From positions 1 to 58,400 of the forward strand of contig NZ_BATR01000025.1 in the NCBI RefSeq assembly GCF_000739655.1: a stretch of DNA of 58,400 nt. Direction: 5' to 3'. Positions 45,415 to 55,026 of the stretch are shown here, piece by piece. The notes beneath the pieces were generated by a model. That model searched no databases and was not told the origin of the DNA. It was given only the letters and a program-made list of their open reading frames with translations. A program made the translations under genes and the position numbers. Every line of letters begins with the position of its first letter. Within the stretch, counting starts at the first letter, position 1. This DNA comes from Verrucomicrobium sp. BvORR106. GTDB lineage: Bacteria; Verrucomicrobiota; Verrucomicrobiia; Verrucomicrobiales; Verrucomicrobiaceae.

Positions 45415-45567
45415 AGGAGGAGAATGGGACGGTCTCTCTCCTACGAACCTCTGGCATCTGTTCTACCCCCAACAAATGTAGGGGGAGCCAGGCCCCTGCA
45501 CCGCTGGCACCCGGTGAAGAGCGCCAGCAGGCAGGCAGACGGTTTAAACGACCGCCATCACTGGCGA

Positions 45568-47628
45568 CTAGTTCTTGGATAGCACGATCTCTACGGAGTC
45601 GATCTTGCCCGTGAAGGGAGCCGCCTTCGCATAAGGTCCCACGGGGGCGCCGAGGTCGTTGCCGACATCGAGCCCGTCTTTGGGATTGGCCTTGATGACG
45701 CCCTCCGCTTTCGCTGTGACCGCACTCCCGCCGACCGAGAGCGAAATCGCTCCATCCGCTCCCAAGGTGGCGACGGCGGTCTGCGGTCCTTTGACGGCTT
45801 CCGGCAGCGCCACCTGGGTGATCTTGCCATCACGGCGCACCGCAAAGGTCAACTTTCCCTGCTGGAAGGAGAGCGAGTACCCGTGGGCCGTGCCGCCATG
45901 AGCGACAAGAACGCCTTCGCTGTCGCCATCTGCTGCCTCGAACTTCGCGGTGAGGGTGAATCCCCTGCCCCCCACACCGGGAGCTTTCTCACCATCGAGG
46001 TGGTCACCGCTCTTCAGGGTGAAACGGTTGGGCCCCTTCTTGCGGGGGCCAGCCCGCCACCCTCCCAGCGGAAGCACATTCGAGTTTGCCGCCCAGGATT
46101 GCCACTTGTCCGCAAGGGCCTTCACCACTTCAGGGCGTGCGGCCGCGAGGTCGTTCTGCTCGCTGCGATCTGCCGCCAGATCATAGAGACGCCAGGGCTG
46201 ATTCTCCAGAGCGACGAGCTTGAGGTCGCCGTCACGCACCGCACGATTCCCTTCATGCTCCCAGAAGATCGGCTGGCTGCGGGCCAGGGATTCGCCTTTC
46301 AGCGCCGGAAGCAGGCTGGTGCCCGCTTTGGGGGTGATGGCTTTGCCGTTGAACTCCTTCGGATACTCCGCGCCGGAGGCATCCACCGCCGTCGCGAGAA
46401 TGTCGATCAAGTGGCCGGGTTGCTTTTCCAAGACACCACGGCGTGCCGCAGGGATGCCATTCGGCCAATGGGCGATCAGCGGTGTGGAGATGCCACCTTC
46501 GTCCGTGTAGTGCTTGTAGCGCACAAACGGGGTGTTGTTGAGCGTGGCCCAGCACTGGCCAATGAAGACGTCAGAGTCCACACTGCCCAGATTCTTCCCG
46601 TTGGAGCGCCCCTGAACGCCCGCTTCCGCGTTGCCCCCGTTGTCGCTCAGGAAGAGGATGAGCGTGTTGTCCAGCTGGCCGCGCTGTTTCAGCCCGTCCA
46701 CCAGTTGCCCCACGGCCCGGTCCATGCGCTCGATGACAGCAGCATAGATGGCCATGAGGTGATCATAGCGGTCCTGCTGCTCTGCCGTGAGGCTGTCCCA
46801 CGCAGGCACCTCGCCGGGGCGGGGAGAGAGCGGCCACTTCTCATCGATGAGCCCGGCGGCGATCTGGCGGCGATAGCGCTCCTCACGGAGGTTGTCCCAG
46901 CCTGCCTTGAACTTGCCCCGCCAGCGGGCGATGTCCTCCTCCGGAGCCTGCAACGGGAAGTGCGGCGCATTGAAGGCGGTGTAGAGGAAAAACGGCTTCT
47001 TCGCGGCGAGAGCCTCATCCACAAACTTCAGGCCGAAGTCTGCCCATAGATCGCTGGAGTACCATTCTTTGGGCACAGGTCCGCCCTCTTTGTCTTTGGC
47101 AACCTCCTCGCCATTGTAGAAAAGGCGCGCGTTCTTGGCCTCGGGGAAGTAGAAGCCACCGGCGGCGGCCGTCAGGGTGCGCTGGAATCCGCGCTTGTCC
47201 GGCACCACGCCCAAGTTCTGGCCCACGTGCCACTTGCCCGTCATGGCGGTGAAGTAGCCTGCCTGGCCCAACACCTCAGCGATGGTGACGGAGGTGTCAT
47301 TGAGCCGGCCGGAATATCCTGGGAGGGCGTTGCCCTTCTCATCGCGCCGTTCGTCAGTCATGTGGCCCACGCCTGCCTGATGCGGATACAGTCCGGTGAG
47401 GAGGGAGGCGCGCGTGGGGCAGCAGCGTGCCGCATTGTAGAACTGGGTGAAACGCACCCCGTCCTTCGCCAGGGCGTCCAGATGGGGCGTCTTCAATTCG
47501 CCGCCATAGCAGCCAATGTCCGACCAGCCCATGTCATCGACCAGCATGACCACGACATTGGGTCTTTCAGAGGGGGCAGCGGCGACCGAGCAGACCGTTG
47601 CCAACAGAATCAGTAGAGAGATTTTCAT
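45568..47628 (-). CDS. Secreted arylsulfatase-type sulfatase with C-terminal lectin-like domain
   Basis: 686 residues with a signal peptide (MKISLLILLATVCSVAAA). Sulfatase domain about 22-520: metal ligands in VVVMLVDDMGWSD, the active-site motif CCPTR (69-73) where Cys69 should be converted to formylglycine, then TGLYPHQAGVGHM, MTGKWHVG and LFLSDNGGNAEAG. Residues about 545-686 form a concanavalin-like/LamG-type sandwich (RFTLKSGDHLDGE ... FTGKIDSVEIVLSK). It removes sulfate from an aryl or carbohydrate ester; the glycan is unknown. No formylglycine-generating enzyme is in the window, so maturation depends on one elsewhere. Confidence 0.93.
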   Translation of the reverse strand: MKISLLILLATVCSVAAAPSERPNVVVMLVDDMGWSDIGCYGGELKTPHLDALAKDGVRFTQFYNAARCCPTRASLLTGLYPHQAGVGHMTDERRDEKGNALPGYSGRLNDTSVTIAEVLGQAGYFTAMTGKWHVGQNLGVVPDKRGFQRTLTAAAGGFYFPEAKNARLFYNGEEVAKDKEGGPVPKEWYSSDLWADFGLKFVDEALAAKKPFFLYTAFNAPHFPLQAPEEDIARWRGKFKAGWDNLREERYRRQIAAGLIDEKWPLSPRPGEVPAWDSLTAEQQDRYDHLMAIYAAVIERMDRAVGQLVDGLKQRGQLDNTLILFLSDNGGNAEAGVQGRSNGKNLGSVDSDVFIGQCWATLNNTPFVRYKHYTDEGGISTPLIAHWPNGIPAARRGVLEKQPGHLIDILATAVDASGAEYPKEFNGKAITPKAGTSLLPALKGESLARSQPIFWEHEGNRAVRDGDLKLVALENQPWRLYDLAADRSEQNDLAAARPEVVKALADKWQSWAANSNVLPLGGWRAGPRKKGPNRFTLKSGDHLDGEKAPGVGGRGFTLTAKFEAADGDSEGVLVAHGGTAHGYSLSFQQGKLTFAVRRDGKITQVALPEAVKGPQTAVATLGADGAISLSVGGSAVTAKAEGVIKANPKDGLDVGNDLGAPVGPYAKAAPFTGKIDSVEIVLSKN

Positions 47629-47828
47629 GTAAACGGAGGCACTAGCAAAGCCATCCGGTACAACAGTCGGTGGTGGTGGGGTGTTGACCGGTGGCAGAAG
47701 GCACGAACGACAGTCTCCTGTGGGCAGCGGGGGTGGTGGTCAGAGGCTGCCAGGGAGTCAGGCGCACCTGGACGGCGCGCCCCTCATGAACGTCACCCAT
47801 GCGTCAATCCTTCATGCTTTGCATCAGC

Positions 47829-48599
47829 TCACCGTCCACCCCGGCTGGTGCGATTCACCATGTCCTCGTAGATGCGACGGCGCTCCTCCATGCTCATGCC
47901 GCGATTACGGATGCCGATCATCTCGCGGTTGATCGCCTCGCGCTGTTCCACGCTCATGCGGGACAGCTTCTCCACCGTCTCGGGCGGAGGCTGGCGCGGA
48001 TACCCGTCTGAGGAAAATCCTTCGCGAAAGTTTACGGCGGCTTGCTTGGCCTCCGCCTGCTCAGACGGACTCAGGGGGGCTTGGGAGCCGCCCGGGCCAC
48101 CCCCAAAGCCTCCGCCACCGCCAATAGGCCGTTTAGGCTTGGGTGGAGGCTTCCCGTAGCGGATCACCGCGACCTCGCCCCCCTTGATCTGGATCTTGGC
48201 CGACCAAGTGTGCATCAGGGCGGGATCGCCACCGATGCCGATGAGCTGCCACCCTTCCCGATTGGGCTTCTGCGAGACCACCTGGGATTCCATCGTCTTG
48301 GTGTCGAGGAGCGTGGCATACACCTCGTTGTCGAAGCGGGCCACGCCGGTGAGGATCAGCGTGTCCGACAGCCCCAGGGAGCGGGTAAAAGGAGGATTCG
48401 TGAGAAGGCCCTCGAAGAGCTCCTGTTTCAGCGGCTGCGGCATTCCCTCGGCGTCATTGGCTGCCGCGGCGGGTGAAGGTGCAGGTGGCATATCTGCTGC
48501 CAAGGCTCGTTCGGCCCCCGCCCATCCCCAAAGGCCCAGCAAGACCACCCTGAGAGCCAGCGTGAACGCTTTCTTCAGTGGGTGCGGCAGTGGGATCAC
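47829..48599 (-). CDS. Exported glycine/proline-rich protein of unknown function
   Basis: About 256 residues from the GTG at 48599, chosen because it starts a signal peptide (VIPLPHPLKKAFTLALRVVLLGLWGW, cleaved near ALA); an ATG at 48698 would add 33 residues with no export logic. I do not recognise the family. A beta-rich middle (DTLILTGVARFDNEVYATLLD, GWQLIGIGG, IKGGEVAVIRYG) resembles a type II/IV pilus-assembly accessory (PilP/GspC-like) pattern only in a general way. It is followed by a Gly-rich linker (RPIGGGGGFGGG) and a charged helical tail (MSVEQREAINREMIG). Neighbouring the Gly-rich single-pass protein downstream in sequence (upstream in transcription). Confidence 0.65.
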   Translation of the reverse strand: MIPLPHPLKKAFTLALRVVLLGLWGWAGAERALAADMPPAPSPAAAANDAEGMPQPLKQELFEGLLTNPPFTRSLGLSDTLILTGVARFDNEVYATLLDTKTMESQVVSQKPNREGWQLIGIGGDPALMHTWSAKIQIKGGEVAVIRYGKPPPKPKRPIGGGGGFGGGPGGSQAPLSPSEQAEAKQAAVNFREGFSSDGYPRQPPPETVEKLSRMSVEQREAINREMIGIRNRGMSMEERRRIYEDMVNRTSRGGR

Positions 48600-48863
48600 A
48601 GGTCGGATTACGGTGCCTGTCGGGCTGAAACTTTCATGCCCAGCATAAAAGAATCGCTGGCTGAAAATGCGCTCTTCCTCATCTCTCAGCACTTTCAATA
48701 GCCTGTCTGCTCACACTCCTGACAGTGCGCCGCACGGCGCACCCATAGGAAGGGAACGAACGAGCATTCCCTACACAAGCCATTGCAGACGGCTTCAGGC
48801 AGCCGAACTCCATCATCATGCCAGGCTGACTGACGTCGATCGTCAGGATGAGAAACTTTCCCC

Positions 48864-50273
48864 TCAATTGCCCCTCGCCGGCAGCAGGCCGATGCCGGGA
48901 TTGAGCATCGACCGGGCGCGATCGGCGACGGTGCCAGCGGTGAAGATGGGGATGTTCTTCAGTTCCAGGCCGCCGATCTGGCCGGCGATCTTCTCTGAGA
49001 AAGCCCTCATACGTTCCATGTCCTCTTTGTCGGGCTTACCGACGGTGAAGAGGGGCAGGATGGGGAGGTCATAATCCGTCTTCTTGTACTTTTCCTTGCG
49101 GTTCTCGACGAGCAGGAGGCCGCCGACCTGTCCGCCGGGACGTTCACCGACGAGGATGTCGATCTTGAAGTGGCCATTGAGATTGACCCACTTGCCGACC
49201 ATGCACTTGCCGTTGAGCACGCCTCTCCCGCCCCAAGGCTGGCGCAGGTCCATGTCGGGTTTGGATTCGCCCAGATTCACCAGGTCATCACGCGAAGCAT
49301 CCAGCACCGGCTCGCCGTTGATGTACACGGCCAGGAGATCATCGAAGTAGCCCACAAAACGCCACTCGCCGTTCTCAGGGGGGGTCACCATACCGGTGTA
49401 GTGCACCAGCCAGCCGCGGGGCTGCACGTCCTTCTCCACAGCGAAGGCCTTGGGGCCCTCCTCTGCCGCCAGCAAGGGCACGGCCAGGAAGGTGAAGTTC
49501 ATCTGCTGTGGAGCTTGGAAATAACCCTTCATTTCCGAGGCTCCAAACTTCTTGTCCGCAAACGCCTTCACGAGCTGGAAGTATCCGTTGGCGTTGTAGG
49601 GCTGCGGTTTCCCTTTGCGATCCTGCTTGAAATCGTAGAGCACTCCTGGCACGCCGCCGGTTCCACCCAGATTGCCGAAGACCGTCCGCGCCACAAACCC
49701 CTTCATGCCACCGGTGCCGATGCCCGAGCCAAAGCCGCCGCCGGCCCCGCTGTTGCCAAAGCCACCCGAGCCCATGGCCCCTCCGCCCATGATGCTGCTC
49801 ATCTCCGGCATGTCGATGCTGTCCATCGGCATGTCAGGCAGCGAGATGGCGGCATTGGTCGAACTGGACACCACCTTCCTCATCGGCGTGGTTTTGTTGA
49901 GCATCTGCTTTTTGTTCCGGATCTGCTGGCTCAACTGCTGGGAGGCCTCCTGACCGGCCTTGCTCCCGCCGCCGGGCAGGAAGTCCACTTTCTTTTCCTG
50001 CACAATGGTCTGCACCATGAAGTAGGCGATCACCAACAGACCCACATGGATGAGCAGGCTCACCAGGAAGGAACCGCCACCGATCTTGTTCCAGTATTTC
50101 CTGAATGCTCCCGGCGGCTTGGGCAGGTCGTACGTGGGTTGGTGCACCGGAGAATTTCCTGAAATGGCCTGCTTTTGCAGCAGGATGGGAGCCCCGCCGG
50201 AACCATTCGCAGGTGCAAGGGATGGCGCGACGTCGTTCAGAGGCGTCGGTGGATTGTGTTCCGATTCGGCCAT
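48864..50273 (-). CDS. Single-pass membrane protein with PA14-like domain
   Basis: 469 residues from the ATG at 50273. A cytoplasmic Pro-rich N-terminus (about 85 residues) leads to one membrane helix (SFLVSLLIHVGLLVIAYFMV), a helical segment (EASQQLSQQIRNKKQ), a Met/Pro-rich piece (SLPDMPMDSIDMPEMSS), a Gly-rich linker and a C-terminal domain with PA14-like features: GWLVHYTGMVTPPENGEWRF and GYFDDLLAVYINGEPVLDA. The N-terminal arrangement recalls TonB-type anchors, but no TonB C-terminal domain is present. The family appears lineage-specific in Verrucomicrobia as far as I know; its role is unknown, and binding of glycan at the cell envelope would fit the PA14 fold. Confidence 0.7.
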   Translation of the reverse strand: MAESEHNPPTPLNDVAPSLAPANGSGGAPILLQKQAISGNSPVHQPTYDLPKPPGAFRKYWNKIGGGSFLVSLLIHVGLLVIAYFMVQTIVQEKKVDFLPGGGSKAGQEASQQLSQQIRNKKQMLNKTTPMRKVVSSSTNAAISLPDMPMDSIDMPEMSSIMGGGAMGSGGFGNSGAGGGFGSGIGTGGMKGFVARTVFGNLGGTGGVPGVLYDFKQDRKGKPQPYNANGYFQLVKAFADKKFGASEMKGYFQAPQQMNFTFLAVPLLAAEEGPKAFAVEKDVQPRGWLVHYTGMVTPPENGEWRFVGYFDDLLAVYINGEPVLDASRDDLVNLGESKPDMDLRQPWGGRGVLNGKCMVGKWVNLNGHFKIDILVGERPGGQVGGLLLVENRKEKYKKTDYDLPILPLFTVGKPDKEDMERMRAFSEKIAGQIGGLELKNIPIFTAGTVADRARSMLNPGIGLLPARGN

Positions 50274-50513
50274 ACGAGAAAGCGGGAAAAAGGTTCGAAG
50301 TAGGATGGACGCCACCCAGTCGAGTTACAAGGATGACGACTGATCTTGGCAAACGCGCGAAGGATCATTTTATGAGGCTCAAAGTTTTTTTGCACGCTCC
50401 AATGTGTCGAGCTAGCCAAATGGATAATTTTTGACCTCGTCCTCCGTCGGCGATGAAACGTTTTTATCCACGGATTTAGGCGCGACCTTGTAACGCAAAA
50501 TTTTGTCCTACTT

Positions 50514-51011
50514 TCAATCGCCGTAAGCTTCAGTGATCACCGAGGCGAGTTCCTCCAACTCGCGGTGGTGTGCCCGCAGATCGGCCATGCAGTGTTCAAC
50601 GGCTTCTGGAACGGAAAGGCAGTCGAGCCTCCTCACTTCAAAGTCCGCAGCAAACACATTCACGATGCTTCGTCCAAAGGGGATCTTGTAGTGATGGATG
50701 TCTCCCCAGGTGGTGGCATTCGGGGCTGACAGGCATAGATCCACGGATCTGCCAGGCGAAAGCGAGCGCCATTCCGACGAATGGTGCAGATCATGCACGA
50801 AGCCAGAGGCATAACCAGAGCCCTTCTCCAGGAGACATGAGATCGATGCACAATGATTGAAGACAATCATGCCCATCTTGTGGTCCGTTGTTACATAGAT
50901 GACATAGGCCCTGCCCGTCCCGCATCCTTCAGAAATCACGCTTGGCACAATTCCAAGCGGGATGGGATCGAGTTTGATGCTCAACTTTTGAGACTTGCCT
51001 AGGCCGAACAT
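50514..51011 (-). CDS. Hypothetical protein
   Basis: 165 residues, no family recognised and no signal peptide. The sequence is a plausible globular mix (GRAYVIYVTTDHKMGMIVFNH, EWRSLSPGRSVDLCLSAPN, a C-terminal helix HHRELEELASVITEAYGD). It resembles an immunity-type or sensing protein only in size. It is 107 bp downstream of the membrane protein gene at 51119-51814 on the same strand, so they may be cotranscribed. Codon use matches the rest of the window less well (GC lower), which might suggest acquisition. Confidence 0.6.
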   Translation of the reverse strand: MFGLGKSQKLSIKLDPIPLGIVPSVISEGCGTGRAYVIYVTTDHKMGMIVFNHCASISCLLEKGSGYASGFVHDLHHSSEWRSLSPGRSVDLCLSAPNATTWGDIHHYKIPFGRSIVNVFAADFEVRRLDCLSVPEAVEHCMADLRAHHRELEELASVITEAYGD

Positions 51012-51118
51012 GGTTGGTCAGTTTACAGCCTCGCGATGCGACGCGCAGGAAAATTCAACGGGCATGCTTCCCACCGCATGCCTCCGTCCAATCCCGCGAC
51101 AAGCTCCACAAACAGAGT

Positions 51119-51814
51119 TCACGCCTCTCGATCGGCAAGCTTCCATCCATCTGGCACTTCACCGGGAAATGGGAAAGTCGCCACATACCTCAAAGGCAGC
51201 GCTGTCACTTCAGACATGGAGTGCATGAGCCGGATGAACGCATTCGGCTTTCCGCCCAGAAGCACCCGGTACAAACCGGTCGCGCCCGCCTCATCTTCAC
51301 GCTTTTGCAATACCAGACAGGTGGACAGAATCCGATGATTGCCGATGTGCTCATCCACTTTCACAGCCCCTTCCATGCCCAGTGTGGCGTTGCTCGTGCA
51401 AACGATCTGCACAATGGCCGCGAGGTCGCTCACGGGAATGACTGCTTCAAGTTGCGGCAATCTGATCTGATGCGCATCCGCCTCCATGATGACGCCTCGG
51501 TTCTTCGCCGCCCGCGCTCTCACGACCTCGACCACACAGCCCAACACACCCACGGCGAGCAGGTATCCCGCCATGATGCGGGTGTTCCGATTCCTGGCTA
51601 CCGTCTCCGTGAACCATGCGGATGAGACAATGGCAGCCAAAGTCAGCGCAATCGCCATCACCACGCCAATGACCTTCCATCGCAACGGCTTGCCCATCAC
51701 CACCAGCCTGTCCCGCAGGCGATCCACCTTCAATGAATCTTCCGTCAGATAGTAGAGCGGTTCCCCCTCCCACTTCACCCGCTGAAACTGGGTTATGTAG
51801 TCATCAAACCTCAT
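51119..51814 (-). CDS. Hypothetical membrane protein
   Basis: 231 residues. Two membrane helices are visible, about 48-67 (VIGVVMAIALTLAAIVSSAW) and about 80-98 (IMAGYLLAVGVLGCVVEVV). The part after them is cytoplasmic or periplasmic and ends in a beta-rich region with RHSMSEVTALPLRY-type sequence. The N-terminus (MRFDDYITQFQRVKWEGEPLYYL) lacks a signal peptide. I do not recognise the family. It is divergent from the FAD oxidoreductase at 52018, with about 200 bp between. Confidence 0.65.
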   Translation of the reverse strand: MRFDDYITQFQRVKWEGEPLYYLTEDSLKVDRLRDRLVVMGKPLRWKVIGVVMAIALTLAAIVSSAWFTETVARNRNTRIMAGYLLAVGVLGCVVEVVRARAAKNRGVIMEADAHQIRLPQLEAVIPVSDLAAIVQIVCTSNATLGMEGAVKVDEHIGNHRILSTCLVLQKREDEAGATGLYRVLLGGKPNAFIRLMHSMSEVTALPLRYVATFPFPGEVPDGWKLADREA

Positions 51815-52017
51815 ATGCGTCTTGCCAGCCCGCCATATCTCGCCTGCCGACAGGGTGCAAGTCTCGCTTTTGCTCCAGCAATGCTCCTGATTTCAATGGA
51901 GGCCGTTCGAAGCCTCATCCTCGAAAGAAACCCCAGGCGGACGCGTAACTCCCCACCCAACACGATCAATGCTCCTCACCTGGGGAGTCATTGGCCCATC
52001 AATCCCCGCTACCACCG

Positions 52018-53454
52018 ATGTCTGCCGAAAACTCCTCCCGCCGACTTTTCCTCCGCACCGCATTGGCGGGCGGCGGGCTCGCCCCATTTGCTCTCGGTGC
52101 CTCAGCGCAAGCGCAGGAAGCGGTGGCGGCCAAACTAGGGTCATTCGCGGTGCCCGCGTGCGAGGTGCCCCTGGTGGAAGATGCGGATGTGATTGTGTGC
52201 GGAGCAGGACCTGCGGGAGTGACGGCGGCGATCACCGCCGCTCGCGCCGGAGCACGGGTGCGATTGTTCGAATGGCGCGGCTGCCTGGGTGGCGTGTGGA
52301 CCGCAGGATTGCTCGGGTACTTCCTCGACTTCGACAAACCGGGTTTTGCGAAGGAACTGCGGGACAGCCTGGACAAGCGAGATGCGCGCGCGAACACCAA
52401 GAGTGCGAGCGCCTTTTGCTACGATCCCGAGGCGCTGAAGCTGCTTCTCGAAGAATTGTGTGTGGAAGCCGGGGTGAAGTTTCAATACCACACCAAGGTC
52501 TCTGCGGCATTCAAGGATGGGCGACGCCTCACCACGGTCGTGACGGAGTCCAAGTCAGGCCGGCAGGCCTGGCGCGCGCCGGTCTTCATCGATGCCACCG
52601 GCGACGGCGATCTGGGCGCACTGGCAGGATGCACGTTTGAAATCGGCGAGGCGGCCGACTGCCCCTGCCAGCCTCTGTCGCTCAATGCTCTGCTGATCGT
52701 GAAGGACGTCGAAGCCCTGCGGAAGTTTGTCCGCTTTGGAGTGCCACTGGCGGGTGAAAACAGCAAGGGCGACAAGAAGAAACAGATCAAAGACGCGATC
52801 GTGAAGACAGGGCACTTCCCCTCCTACGCGAACCCCACCATGTTCCACGTGCGGGATAATTTGCTTTTCGCCATGTTGAACCACGAATATGGCGTCAAAC
52901 CCTGGGACGCGGCGGAGCTCACCGCGGCGACGGTGCGGGCGCGCGCCGAGATGAACAAAATGGTGGCGGGACTGCGCGGCCTCGGTGGCCCCTGGGAGGG
53001 CTTGCAACTGGTGGCGACGGCGGAGCAGATCGGCGTGCGCGATGGACGACGGCTGGCGGGGCGCTTCACCGTCACCAAGGAGGATGTGATAAAAGGTTCG
53101 AGGTATGATGATGCGGTGGTGCGGGCGACCTTTGGCGTGGATGTGCACGCCACCTCAGCCGATCACAACAAAGATGGCTCAGGCCATCGCGCGAACATGA
53201 ACATCAAAGTCGAGCCTTATGACATCCCCCTTCGGGCGATGATCGCGCGTGACGTGGACGGCCTGATGATGGCCGGGCGCTGCATCAGCGGCGACTTCAT
53301 CTCGCACTCCAGTTATCGCGTGACGGGCAACTCGGTCGCCATGGGGGAAGGAGCTGGCGTGATCGCGGCACTCGCCGCGCAATCGAAACGACTGCCTCAT
53401 GAAGTGCCGTGGAGCGAAGGGTCCGCGAAGCTTGCGGAGATCCGGAAAGCGTGA
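52018..53454 (+). CDS. Tat-exported FAD-dependent oxidoreductase
   Basis: 478 residues from the ATG at 52018; the TTG at 51991 is not needed. The Tat signal is SSRRLFLRTALAGGGLAPFALG. The FAD-binding Rossmann motif is VIVCGAGPAGVTAAITAARAG followed by an acidic end (LFEWRG). It belongs to the FAD_oxidored family seen in PVC bacteria (LGGVWTAGLLGYFLD; KEDVIKGSRYDDAVVRATFG; MIARDVDGLMMAGRCISGDFISHSSYRVTGNSVAMGEGAG near the C-terminus, given here as landmarks). The family often sits with sulfatase or sugar catabolism genes; the substrate is unknown. Export by Tat implies FAD is loaded in the cytoplasm. Confidence 0.88.
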   Translation: MSAENSSRRLFLRTALAGGGLAPFALGASAQAQEAVAAKLGSFAVPACEVPLVEDADVIVCGAGPAGVTAAITAARAGARVRLFEWRGCLGGVWTAGLLGYFLDFDKPGFAKELRDSLDKRDARANTKSASAFCYDPEALKLLLEELCVEAGVKFQYHTKVSAAFKDGRRLTTVVTESKSGRQAWRAPVFIDATGDGDLGALAGCTFEIGEAADCPCQPLSLNALLIVKDVEALRKFVRFGVPLAGENSKGDKKKQIKDAIVKTGHFPSYANPTMFHVRDNLLFAMLNHEYGVKPWDAAELTAATVRARAEMNKMVAGLRGLGGPWEGLQLVATAEQIGVRDGRRLAGRFTVTKEDVIKGSRYDDAVVRATFGVDVHATSADHNKDGSGHRANMNIKVEPYDIPLRAMIARDVDGLMMAGRCISGDFISHSSYRVTGNSVAMGEGAGVIAALAAQSKRLPHEVPWSEGSAKLAEIRKA

Positions 53455-53497
53455 CGAACGCCCTCGCACCCCGCGGGACTGATCAACATCGCACCCG

Positions 53498-53890
53498 TTA
53501 CCGCGTCCAGAATTCTGTGATGCGGGCGGACTTCCTTTGGATGACCAGGCCCGCGCACCATGTCTCGTAGTCGCGCGGCTCGAAATTCGGACACTGCGCC
53601 ACGTCGCTCCTTTTGAAGGCGTGGTAGGCCACTTCCTTTGAGCCTTCGAAATGGTAGTAGCAGTCGGGATCCTCGCCATAGATCCACCAATCCCCGGATC
53701 CGTTGTTCATCTCTGTCGGTCTGAATCGCAAGAGGTTCGATTCTTCGGGGATGATGTAAACCTTTTCAGAGGCCAGTCCCGCTGCATTGGTCAGCACAGG
53801 AGTGGCCAACGACAACCACGCAAGCACTGCCGCGCCTCCGACGGTGATTGTTCCAGCCCAGAGCAAAGTTCGAATGCGCGGCGTTTTCAT
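53498..53890 (-). CDS. Small anchored or secreted hypothetical protein
   Basis: 130 residues. The N-terminus has a hydrophobic helix (TLLWAGTITVGGAAVLAWLSLA) that could be a signal or an anchor. The remainder is acidic and aromatic (WWIYGEDPDCYYHFEG, FEPRDYETWCAGLVIQ). No family recognised. It begins 3 bp after the stop of the 209-residue gene upstream and thus belongs to the rnhA operon. It is convergent with the FAD oxidoreductase (43 bp between stops). Confidence 0.65.
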   Translation of the reverse strand: MKTPRIRTLLWAGTITVGGAAVLAWLSLATPVLTNAAGLASEKVYIIPEESNLLRFRPTEMNNGSGDWWIYGEDPDCYYHFEGSKEVAYHAFKRSDVAQCPNFEPRDYETWCAGLVIQRKSARITEFWTR

Positions 53891-53893
53891 CTT

Positions 53894-54517
53894 CTAACCT
53901 TTTGTGCCCGAAGCAGACGTTTGCGGCTCCTTGGAGGGATGCCCGAGAAGCATGACCTTGCTCAAGCGCTCCTTGATCCACGGAGCCTCTGGCATGGATG
54001 CGATCTGATTCGCGACCGCTTCCATCAAGCTCGCGGAGTTCGAGGAAGATTGGAGGATCCTCCATGCCTCGCTCGCGCAATCGTCTCCTTCTTGAAGCTT
54101 GTGCAGCTCGATCGGCAGCCGGCTCAAGAGCTTGTCATGATCCACGAGTGCCTGCTCGTAAGCAGCCCTGATTTGGGGGTCCGCTATCGACTGGGGATCT
54201 GCACCTGAGAAGATTGGCTTCCCACCGAGCTTGGTCCCGTCAAAATCCGGCCAGAGCCCAATCATTCGATCTGTCGGGACACTCATGTCACGAGTGCGGT
54301 AAATGGACGCCACCTGTTCCAACGCTTGTTTGATACTGTGAAGCTTGTTCGCTTCCGGGCCATCTTGCAGCGAGCTCATCTCATCCGACGGATGCCGGAC
54401 ATGAAGCAGTTCCAGGCCAATGATGAGCGCCCACAACAACAGGATGCCGAGATGCCAGAGGGTCCGGCCCGCGGACCGGATGTCGCGAAGCTTCATCGGG
54501 AATCTCGTCGTGCTCAT
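53894..54517 (-). CDS. Hypothetical single-pass membrane protein
   Basis: 207 residues from the ATG at 54517; a GTG at 54523 overlaps the rnhA stop in a GTGA, so translational coupling is possible either way. A membrane helix lies at about 18-38 (LWHLGILLLWALIIGLELL). The rest is mostly helical and soluble (KLHSIKQALEQVASIY, IRAAYEQALVDHDKLLSRLP). The family is not recognised. Position between rnhA and the next small membrane protein with 2-3 bp gaps suggests one transcript but says little about function. Confidence 0.65.
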   Translation of the reverse strand: MSTTRFPMKLRDIRSAGRTLWHLGILLLWALIIGLELLHVRHPSDEMSSLQDGPEANKLHSIKQALEQVASIYRTRDMSVPTDRMIGLWPDFDGTKLGGKPIFSGADPQSIADPQIRAAYEQALVDHDKLLSRLPIELHKLQEGDDCASEAWRILQSSSNSASLMEAVANQIASMPEAPWIKERLSKVMLLGHPSKEPQTSASGTKG

Positions 54518-54519
54518 GG

Positions 54520-55026
54520 TCACGGCCCGGTGTCTTTAAAAGCCACGAGCGCGGCAGCGAGTTGCTGACGGGTGTGTTGCTTCTTGACCTCCTCCATGGC
54601 CTCCCCACAGAGTTGGTCGCAACGTTCGTTGTCATCGTGCCCGGCATGCCCCTTGACCCAGTGCCAGCTCACTTGGTGCCGCTGTGCCGCGGCATCGAGC
54701 GTGCTCCAGAGATCCTCATTCTTCACGCGCTGCTTGCTGGCTGTCTTCCAGCCGTTCTTCTTCCATCCCGCCAGCCATTTCGTGATGCCGTTGCGAACGT
54801 ACTGGGAGTCCGTGTGCATCTCCACGGCGCAGGGTTTTTTCAGGTGGGAGAGCGCCTCAATGGCCGCGCGCAGCTCTATGCGATTGTTCGTCGTGGCTGG
54901 CTCGCCTCCGCTGATCTCCTTGCGCCGTCCACGCGACTCCAGAACCGCCGCCCATCCTCCCACGCCGGGATTGCCGAGGCAGCCGCCGTCGGTATGAATG
55001 ATGACTTGGGGGAGGACCGATTCCAT
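54520..55026 (-). CDS. rnhA: Ribonuclease HI
   Basis: 168 residues. It cleaves the RNA strand of RNA-DNA hybrids in the cytoplasm with two metal ions. Catalytic residues by alignment with E. coli: Asp13 ([13 protein letters not shown]), Glu51 ([10 protein letters not shown]), Asp73 ([10 protein letters not shown]), His127 ([14 protein letters not shown]) and Asp137. The basic handle ([20 protein letters not shown]) for substrate binding is present. The C-terminus extends about 10 residues past the E. coli form. First gene of a tight three-gene minus-strand unit. Confidence 0.97.
   Translation of the reverse strand: MESVLPQVIIHTDGGCLGNPGVGGWAAVLESRGRRKEISGGEPATTNNRIELRAAIEALSHLKKPCAVEMHTDSQYVRNGITKWLAGWKKNGWKTASKQRVKNEDLWSTLDAAAQRHQVSWHWVKGHAGHDDNERCDQLCGEAMEEVKKQHTRQQLAAALVAFKDTGP

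Noticed and set aside
47635-47646. GGAGGCACTAGC, also found at 17590-17601
   Set aside because: Flanks do not match the repeat module at 17573-17612, so a 12-base coincidence is likely.
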